This document shows, in pieces, positions 58,719 through 64,000 of a DNA stretch of 64,000 nt. Position numbers and translations under genes: made by a program. Numbering within the stretch: position 1 is the stretch's first letter; each line of letters opens with the position of its first letter. The notes under the pieces were generated by a model, which was not told the DNA's origin, made no database searches, and worked only from the letters and a program-made list of their open reading frames with translations. The stretch is from the NCBI GenBank assembly GCA_964421875.1, contig CAYQZD010000001.1, positions 1-64,000 of the forward strand. The letters run 5' to 3'. Source of the stretch: CAYQZD01 sp964421875. Lineage in GTDB: Bacteria; Electryoneota; Tariuqbacteria; Tariuqbacterales; Tariuqbacteraceae.

Positions 58719-59558
58719 TTATATCTCCCGCTTTTCTAAGAGGTCTTTTATCGTATCGTATTGGAACACCGGACCGTCCTTGCAAATGAAATGAGGCCCG
58801 TACTGGCAGTGTCCGCATAAACCCATACCGCATTTCATGTTCCGCTCCATCGATAAATAGATGTCGCTTTCCGCAAGGCCTCGCTTTAAAAGCTCTAAAA
58901 TGGTGAAACGCATCATAATCTCCGGCCCGCATACCAAAGCCAAGCAATTGGAGTGGTCGAAAGGAGCCTTGGGTATCAAAGTAGTCACCACACCCACGTT
59001 GCCGCGCCAGCTCCCCGTACCCCGATCCACCGTAACATGAACCTCCAGATCGAAACGCGAACGCCAATGCTCCAATTCCCGCCGGTAAAGGATGTCATCC
59101 CGGGTGCGGGTGCCGTAGAGCAGCACTACCTTGCCGTACTGCTCCCGGTGACTTAGCAGGTGATAAAGCGCGGGACGCAGCGGAGCCAGGCCGATACCGC
59201 CGGCCACTATCACCACATCCTTCCCTTCAGCCCCCTCCACCGGCCAATGTGTACCGAAGGGCCCGCGGATTCCCAATACATCCCCCTGGCGGAGCTTCCC
59301 CATCGCGCTGGTAACCGCCCCCACAACACGCGTGGTATGAAACAACCGCCCGCCGTCGCTGGGATTCCCGCTGATGGAGATAGGCACCTCCCCCGTCCCG
59401 TAAACATAAAGCATATTGAACTGACCGGGCTGGAAGGAAAATCCACCGTTACCTCTGCCACTTTCCAACTCCAAGGTGAAGGTGTCGCCGGTCTCCCGCC
59501 TCACTCCCTGAACCTTGAAAGGAACCGGAAGCATCGGGTCATTCTTCTGTCTTTTCAT
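58719..59558 (-). CDS. hydG: Hydrogenase gamma subunit, FAD/NAD(P) and 2Fe-2S reductase
   Basis: Links the hydrogenase to NAD(P). 279 residues: an N-terminal FAD-binding beta barrel ([23 protein letters not shown]), an NAD(P)-binding fold ([20 protein letters not shown]), and a C-terminal 2Fe-2S site with Cys243, Cys248, Cys251 and Cys259 ([17 protein letters not shown]), as in dihydroorotate-dehydrogenase electron-transfer and sulfhydrogenase gamma subunits. A GGGTGAG ribosome site precedes the ATG. Confidence 0.93.
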   Translation of the reverse strand: MKRQKNDPMLPVPFKVQGVRRETGDTFTLELESGRGNGGFSFQPGQFNMLYVYGTGEVPISISGNPSDGGRLFHTTRVVGAVTSAMGKLRQGDVLGIRGPFGTHWPVEGAEGKDVVIVAGGIGLAPLRPALYHLLSHREQYGKVVLLYGTRTRDDILYRRELEHWRSRFDLEVHVTVDRGTGSWRGNVGVVTTLIPKAPFDHSNCLALVCGPEIMMRFTILELLKRGLAESDIYLSMERNMKCGMGLCGHCQYGPHFICKDGPVFQYDTIKDLLEKREI

Positions 59559-59738
59559 ATATTTCTCACCCTAAATTCTGATAATACCGTGCTGCAGTAT
59601 CTGTAGGTCGGAACCTAGTTCCGACATTATGTAAGAAGAAAGTTGTCACTCCTGAGAAACAGTCTATCCGACAATTACTAAAATGAGCGTCATTCCGGCT
59701 AGTCCGGAATCTGAAAGCCCATATTTCTTAAAATTATC

Positions 59739-59766
59739 GTGCTGCAGAGTCCCCGCACTCTGCAAC
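59739..59766. repeat. Family A palindrome, ctgcagag variant
   Basis: Arms gtgctgcagagt and actctgcaac around ccccgc. Confidence 0.7.
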
Positions 59767-59896
59767 ATTTACCTTGAAAATAGATTTACTGTTTCCTCGC
59801 GAGCCATTATTTTCATCCTGCGTTGTGGATGGTCGCGAAAAGATACCATCTATGATGGTTTATCCTGAAAATAGAATCATTTCCTCCCCACAGGAT

Positions 59897-59924
59897 GGTA
59901 GTGCGGTTCGCGAACCGCCCTTAC
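59897..59924. repeat. Superfamily B palindrome
   Basis: GGTAGTGCGGTTCG followed by CGAACCGCCCTTAC. Confidence 0.75.
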
Positions 59925-59992
59925 AAATTGCCTCACATAACGACTTTCATGTTTTGGGATGCGAGGTCGCGAAGAAACAATCGCCTGAGGAT

Positions 59993-60451
59993 TTAGTGAA
60001 TACCGTACACATCCAATAGCTGCAAGCGCGTAGCCTGGAGCCGCTGCACTATAATGTCCGCGAAGCGCTTATAGAAAATATAACCCAGCTCATGGTCCTC
60101 CTCGCATTTTTTTCGCAGACAAGTCCCGTCAACCGCGATGGCGCGCGTCAACTCGTAGGCTATCCCGGTGAAACGCCATTTGTAGGGGGGAATCAGCCAG
60201 GACCATCCCAAAATTTCACCGTCGGTAATGGTCTGAATAGTGATGGGACCCCGATTGGGAATGTTGATTTCAAGCCCAATCCGACCCTGGCGGATGAGGT
60301 AAAACTGGTTTGCGGGAGCGCCCTCCTTGTAAATCCGCTGTTCCGGTTCGAAACGGATATTGGAAGCGCAGCCAACCACTAACTTAAGGTACTTGGGGTC
60401 CAAACCCTTGAAAAAGGGATGTTCCGCCAGGATAGGTTCAAGTGTGTCCAT
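59993..60451 (-). CDS. Stand-alone cyclic-nucleotide-binding-fold protein in the hydrogenase operon
   Basis: 152 residues forming a single Crp-type cNMP-binding domain: HPFFKGLDPKYLKLVVGCA, RIYKEGAPANQFYLIRQGRIGLE, and a phosphate-binding-cassette-like DGEILGWSWLIPPYKWRFTGIAYE. The usual G-E-x-x-A...RxA pattern of true cAMP binders is not kept (GEILGWSWLIPP here), and there is no DNA-binding helix-turn-helix, so it is not a Crp regulator. A strong AAGGAG site precedes the ATG. It sits between beta- and gamma-subunit genes, suggesting an accessory or regulatory role in the complex. Confidence 0.8.
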   Translation of the reverse strand: MDTLEPILAEHPFFKGLDPKYLKLVVGCASNIRFEPEQRIYKEGAPANQFYLIRQGRIGLEINIPNRGPITIQTITDGEILGWSWLIPPYKWRFTGIAYELTRAIAVDGTCLRKKCEEDHELGYIFYKRFADIIVQRLQATRLQLLDVYGIH

Positions 60452-60537
60452 TTAATCACTCCTTCGAAATATATAGCTATTATATAGTGTCATATTGAGG
60501 CAAACCACTGACTTCGCCCTCCAGCGAAGCCGGTTCG

Positions 60538-61695
60538 CTACAAAGCCGCCGCCGCCGAAAGCTTGGCTTCATTCTCCTGGATAGCCCGGATTTCCTCCGT
60601 CACATCGATACCCGCCGGACACCAAGTGATACAGCGGCCGCACCCCACGCAGCCCATTGCGCCGAACTGGTCCTGCCAGCTCGCAAATTTGTGGGTCAGC
60701 CACTGCCGGTAACGAGCTCCGGCGCTGTAACGCACACTGCCGCCGTGGATGTAGGAATAATCCATAGTGTAGCAGGAATCCAGCTTCCGCACTCGAACCG
60801 CCTCCTTCCCCTGCAAATCGGTGTAATCCTCCACCGTGGAGCAGAAACAGGTGGGACACACCATCGTGCAATTGCCGCAGGTCAAACAACGCTTGGCGAT
60901 GCTGTTCCAAATTGAGTTCTCCGCGTGCCGGTAAAGCAATTCCTTCACACCCGCAGTCTCCACCGAACGGCCCATCATACCCGCCGCCCGCTCTGAGACC
61001 GAAGCCGCAACGGCAGCCTCCCGCTCCGTAGCTTCCCGCCAGCCTAAGGATTCAGCGATTTCCGCCCCCACTGTTGAACCGATTTCCACCACAAAGAAGT
61101 GCGAATCCCCCTCCAAAACCTCGGTCAAAGCCAAATCGAAACCCGCAGCCGCTTTGGGACCGGTCCCCATCGACACACAGAAACAGCTCCCGCCGGGAGT
61201 CCCGCAGTTGACCGCGATAATAAGACTATTAGCTCGACGCGCCGCATAGCCGGGGTCGGCGAATTCGCCCTCTAAAAGCGCCCCGTCCAAACGCTGAATC
61301 GCCGCAATCTCGCAGGGCCTGACGCCTAAAAAAGCGTTCAAAGGCGCTTCAGACTCCACCACCGAAGCCTTCCAGCTAGTCCGAGTGCGGTGAGTCGCGC
61401 AAAGCTCCTGACGGGGGGGATAAAGGTACTTCTTCCAGGAATGCTGCCCCAAAACATATCCGAAAATGAGCTTGTCGCCTCGCTCCTTCAACCGGAAAAT
61501 GCCTTTATCCTGCTCGTCGGTTATCCCTATCGGTAAATCCTGAACCTGGATTATTTCGTCTAACAACAACTGACCGTCACGAACCGTAGGCCCAATAATC
61601 CCGTATCCCTTAGCAGCCAAAGTATCCAGAAATTTCTGGAAATCATCCCCAGGAAAAACCGCTTTGACCCTGATTCGTGGTGATTCGTCGTTCAT
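60538..61695 (-). CDS. hydB: Hydrogenase beta subunit, 4Fe-4S dicluster protein
   Basis: Electron-transfer subunit of group 3b hydrogenases. 385 residues from the ATG at 61695 (an in-frame ATG at 61737 is less likely because an AGAGG site lies before 61695). The N-terminal ~250 residues are typical of sulfhydrogenase beta subunits ([31 protein letters not shown]). Two cluster motifs follow: [17 protein letters not shown] and [14 protein letters not shown]. First gene of the minus-strand hydrogenase run; no clear promoter was seen upstream. Confidence 0.93.
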   Translation of the reverse strand: MNDESPRIRVKAVFPGDDFQKFLDTLAAKGYGIIGPTVRDGQLLLDEIIQVQDLPIGITDEQDKGIFRLKERGDKLIFGYVLGQHSWKKYLYPPRQELCATHRTRTSWKASVVESEAPLNAFLGVRPCEIAAIQRLDGALLEGEFADPGYAARRANSLIIAVNCGTPGGSCFCVSMGTGPKAAAGFDLALTEVLEGDSHFFVVEIGSTVGAEIAESLGWREATEREAAVAASVSERAAGMMGRSVETAGVKELLYRHAENSIWNSIAKRCLTCGNCTMVCPTCFCSTVEDYTDLQGKEAVRVRKLDSCYTMDYSYIHGGSVRYSAGARYRQWLTHKFASWQDQFGAMGCVGCGRCITWCPAGIDVTEEIRAIQENEAKLSAAAAL

Positions 61696-62198
61696 AACAG
61701 CAGACCTCTTCTCTTTAGTGGTTCTCGTTCCCCACACTCCTGCGCGGGAATGCAGATAAGAACGCCATTATTACCTCCCATTCGGAAAAAACGTCCAATA
61801 TACCCCCTTTTCTAAAGGGGGCAGGGGGGATTATAATCATTTGTAAGTCGGCTTATTTAAAAACCGACATACCGTCACATCAAGTCTTTAGCAAAGCGGA
61901 GACCTGACATCAATACTCCGAAATTAGCTTCGACGACTCCGTGCAATACTACAATATTAATACGAAATATCTTGGTATTATGCTAATATCCCTAAACATT
62001 TACCTTGAAAATAAGTCTGCCAGTCAACAAGTTGCAGGTCGCAAGAATCCTATCAGTGCTGCCGGGTCCCCGCACCCGGCAGCATTCTGTGCAATCTGTG
62101 GTTTATCTTAACCTTAAAAATAACTTTGCCGCTTCCTTGCGAGGCATTATTTTCATGCTTCGTGGCGCGAGGTAGCGAAAGAGACCCTCTATAAGGAT
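61696..62198. other. 503-base gap between cysC and the hydrogenase operon, repeats only
   Basis: Contains a family D palindrome (61799-61836), a gtcggcttatttaaaaaccg element (near 61848), a family E copy (61882-61911), aagtctgccagtcaacaagt words (near 62012), a family A variant (62057-62084) and a cttgcgaggcattattttc element (near 62136). The hydrogenase promoter should lie at the left end but was not recognised. Confidence 0.6.
62057..62084. repeat. Family A palindrome, ccgggt variant
   Basis: Arms tgctgccgggt and acccggcagca around ccccgc; compensating changes keep the pairing. Confidence 0.7.
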
Positions 62199-62819
62199 TT
62201 ATTTTCCCCCTAACAATCCCATTTGTCTTAGATATGACAAGATTTCGCTCACCAATTCTCTGGGCTGCTTGTCCGCAGTCTTTACCACCAGTTCAGGTTG
62301 ATTAGGAAATTCGTAGGGGTCGTCCACACCGGTGAATCCCCTGATTTCACCACGACGTGCCTTTTTATACAATCCCTTGGGATCACGCTGCTCGCAGATA
62401 TCCACCGGCGTATCGATAAATACCTCAATGAAAGGAAGGCCCGATTCCTGATGAAGTTTACGCGCCAAATCCCGGTCCCGGCGGTAAGGGGAAATAAAGC
62501 TGGTCATAGTGATTACCCCGGCGTCAGCGAAAAGCTTGGCAACCTCCCCGATACGGCGAATGTTCTCCATCCTGTCCGCCTCGGAAAATCCCAAATTCTT
62601 GTTCAAACCATGCCTGATATTGTCACCGTCAAGCACATAAGCCAGGTAGCCCAGCTTAATCAACTCATGCTCCAGCGTGAATGCAGTGGTGCTTTTCCCC
62701 GAAGATGGAAGTCCCGTAAACCAGATAGTGCAACCCTTTTGCTTAAGCAGACTTTCCCGCAAGCTCCGCTCCACGTGACTCTCATGCCACACTACATTGG
62801 TGGCTTTCACCTCTGTCAT
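62199..62819 (-). CDS. cysC: Adenylylsulfate (APS) kinase
   Basis: Phosphorylates APS to PAPS. 206 residues, normal length, from the ATG at 62819 with an AGGAG site 7 bases upstream; a longer frame to 62885 would run into the promoter. P-loop GLPSSGKS (36-43), DGDNIRHGLNKNLGF, RRIGEVAKLFADAG, ISPYRRDRD and KGLYKKARRGEIRGFTGVDDPYE. No sulfate adenylyltransferase is adjacent. PAPS could serve sulfation or assimilation; sequence does not say which. Confidence 0.95.
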   Translation of the reverse strand: MTEVKATNVVWHESHVERSLRESLLKQKGCTIWFTGLPSSGKSTTAFTLEHELIKLGYLAYVLDGDNIRHGLNKNLGFSEADRMENIRRIGEVAKLFADAGVITMTSFISPYRRDRDLARKLHQESGLPFIEVFIDTPVDICEQRDPKGLYKKARRGEIRGFTGVDDPYEFPNQPELVVKTADKQPRELVSEILSYLRQMGLLGGK

Positions 62820-62872
62820 ATTATGCTCCTGATTGGTGAACAAGAATAATTGATATGCTACAATTGTAGTAT

Positions 62873-62901
62873 AATATAACCCCAAATAACCATAAAGTCA
62901 A
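62873..62901 (-). promoter_or_regulatory. Sigma-70-like promoter for cysC
   Basis: On the minus strand: TTGACT (62901-62896), 17-base spacer, TATATT (62878-62873), about 54 bases before the ATG. Confidence 0.65.
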
Positions 62902-63150
62902 GTCCGGTTTGATAATTATTTCATTTTTTTCACCTCCGTCGTCCGTTGATAGAATGTCATTTCCCCCGAAATAGTCCGTCAAATAATAGAAAAATAACCA
63001 TTGTCATTGCGAGCGAAGCGAAGCAATCTTAATGATCAATATAATCCCGTGACAAACCAGATTTTTAATGGTATAGTATTGGAAATTATTCTAATTGGAT
63101 GGAATTTTTAAGGTGTGAAATCCACCGCGAACCTCACCGCAATCGACTGA
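62902..63150. other. Gap upstream of cysC, no gene recognised
   Basis: AT-rich sequence with one cattgcgagcgaagcgaagc element near 63005. The right end (63116-63150) may be the real C-terminus of the lipoate ligase gene interrupted by the scaffold gap: on the minus strand it can read SLQSIAVRFAVDFT in one frame. Confidence 0.4.
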
Positions 63151-63212
63151 AGCTCCCCCCCCCCCACACCCCACCCCCCCTCACCCCCCCAACCCCCCCC
63201 CCNNNNNNNNNN
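63151..63212. other. C-rich low-complexity tract and 10-base N gap
   Basis: Almost pure C with scattered A/T (63151-63202), followed by ten Ns (63203-63212). Looks like a low-quality contig end joined by a scaffold gap and not genuine sequence. Confidence 0.8.
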
Positions 63213-63859
63213 TGAAGACCATCCCCCAAATTACCCGCCAAACGCGCCGCGCTGTCAGCAAGCCCCGCCTCCTGCAATCCCAGCACAAAATCCCGGTGAG
63301 ACCTCCCCCGCCGGTAATCAGGCTCCCGCGGAGGATGACGCAGACAACGCTCCATCAAATCCACCCGCGGCTCCACCATTATCGTCGCCGAAAAATTTAT
63401 GTAATCCTTGGTGCGCTTGACGCTGCAACCCCCAATCTTCCGCTCCCCCAGCGCCAAATCCGACACGCCCCGACGGACAACTTCCGCAATCCCGCACCGC
63501 TCAAGCCCCCCTATCAGCCACCTTGTCAGCGCCCGGAAATAACGCGAATTCCCTCCAATCCCCTCCACCGGCAGCGCCGCCGACACAATAACCTCCCCCG
63601 TACTCAACACCACCGCGCACCCCCCTCCGTCACGCCGAAACAGCGGTATCCCCTCCGAAGCGCAAGCCTCAAGGAAAAGCTCCCCCACCGGGTCGCTCCC
63701 CCGTCCCAAAACCACACTCAAACCCCGCGAAACGTAAACCCTGAACCGGGGATTCCGGCTCGAAAGAACCGTCTCGACCAGATCGTCGTCGAAAGCGTAC
63801 CGCGTGATATGCGGTTTAAAGGGATAACCTTCCGCCGTTAAGTCCTTGCTTGCTGACAC
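63213..63859 (-). CDS. lplA: Lipoate-protein ligase A family protein, 3' end lost in gap
   Basis: Attaches lipoate (or octanoate) to carrier domains. About 215 residues are visible before the gap. BPL/LplA catalytic fold: RRDGGGCAVVLSTGEVIVSA matches the RRxSGGGAV motif, and GERKIGGCSVKR holds the catalytic Lys (KIGG). GTG start one base after the lpdA stop codon, so the two are co-transcribed. This fits, as dihydrolipoamide dehydrogenase acts on lipoylated carriers. Biotin ligase or octanoyltransferase cannot be fully excluded. Confidence 0.8.
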
Positions 63860-63860
63860 T

Positions 63861-64000
63861 CTACTTCTTCCGCTGTGGGAAGATGTGCACCGGCTCGCCC
63901 GCAGTCACCTCCGCAGCCTCCATAATCGCCTCCGAAAGCGTGGGGTGAGGGTGAATGGTCACAATTAAATCCTCCAGCGTCGCCCCCATTTCCAGCGCCA
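63861..64000 (-). CDS. lpdA: Dihydrolipoamide dehydrogenase, C-terminal end
   Basis: Only the last ~45 codons are in the window. The translated end ALEMGATLEDL, IHPHPTLSEAIMEAAE and a short tail (VHIFPQRKK, stop) is the diagnostic C-terminal interface of this flavoprotein; HPHPTLSE carries the catalytic His/Glu pair of the dimer partner. It is the E3 component of 2-oxoacid dehydrogenases or the glycine cleavage system. Upstream of lplA in the same transcript. Confidence 0.93.
   Translation of the reverse strand, partial: ALEMGATLEDLIVTIHPHPTLSEAIMEAAEVTAGEPVHIFPQRKK

Larger units (their letters stand above)
59559..59992. other. 434-base gap inside the hydrogenase operon with repeats
   Basis: Contains a GTAGGTCGGAACC...TTCCGAC element (59600-59628), a family C copy (59688-59712), a family A variant (59739-59766), two ttcctcgcgag/gtcgcgaa elements (near 59795 and 59965) and a superfamily B copy (59897-59924). 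No gene. No promoter for the gamma-subunit gene was recognised. Confidence 0.6.

Noticed and set aside
1347..62084. Possible CRISPR array
   Set aside because: Repeats are palindromic, single and scattered over many gaps with no regular spacers and no cas genes.

Overview
The window looks like a metagenome-derived contig from an uncultivated bacterium of the FCB superphylum (Cloacimonadota, Zixibacteria, Marinimicrobia, KSB1-like groups). Four large secreted proteins end in the PNPFN-type C-terminal sorting domain of the type IX secretion system (T9SS), two genes encode outer-membrane beta-barrels, and almost every gene gap is packed with short dispersed palindromes. The phylum is inferred from this gene content. 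A run of ten Ns beside a C-rich tract (63151-63212) marks a scaffold gap.

Left third (1-29019), mostly + strand: the end of an FG-GAP secreted protein, glycyl-tRNA synthetase, a PHP-family histidinol phosphatase with no standard start codon, a membrane glycosyltransferase with a TPR tail, a beta-barrel protein on the minus strand, uvrA, an SDR dehydratase, a lipoprotein, an LVIVD-repeat T9SS protein, a Bcp peroxiredoxin, clpX and lon, a RelB/RelE-type toxin-antitoxin pair, an M14 carboxypeptidase with a T9SS domain, the NAD(P)HX repair enzyme, VanZ-like and TPR proteins, an M16 peptidase and hisC.

Middle (29020-45900): an AT-rich, probably acquired cassette of Vsr nuclease, C5-cytosine methyltransferase and putative restriction enzyme; asnS; an M23 peptidase between a good promoter and a good terminator; carAB on the minus strand; tRNA-Arg(CCU); a gingipain-like C25 protease with a T9SS domain; an MFS transporter; and hypE with a small ribbon-helix-helix-like protein.

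Right third (45900-64000): two tandem O-antigen-ligase-like paralogues, with a decayed fragment of the neighbouring porin gene between them. Next comes a minus-strand [NiFe]-hydrogenase locus of the group 3b (bidirectional NAD(P)-linked, sulfhydrogenase) type. In transcription order it holds the Fe-S beta subunit, a stand-alone cyclic-nucleotide-binding-fold protein, the flavin/Fe-S gamma subunit, the small and large subunits, the maturation protease, a short HypA, HypF, HypC, HypD and a porin overlapping hypD. APS kinase, a lipoate ligase cut by the scaffold gap, and the end of dihydrolipoamide dehydrogenase close the window.

The hydrogenase genes form one functional unit: HypF and HypE make the cyanide ligands, HypC and HypD assemble the Fe(CN)2CO unit, HypA would supply nickel, and the protease trims the large subunit. 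The most unusual non-coding content is the dispersed repeat system. Several palindrome families and a composite module recur in the same order at three loci, and tandem arrays begin at stop codons or run directly into start codons.
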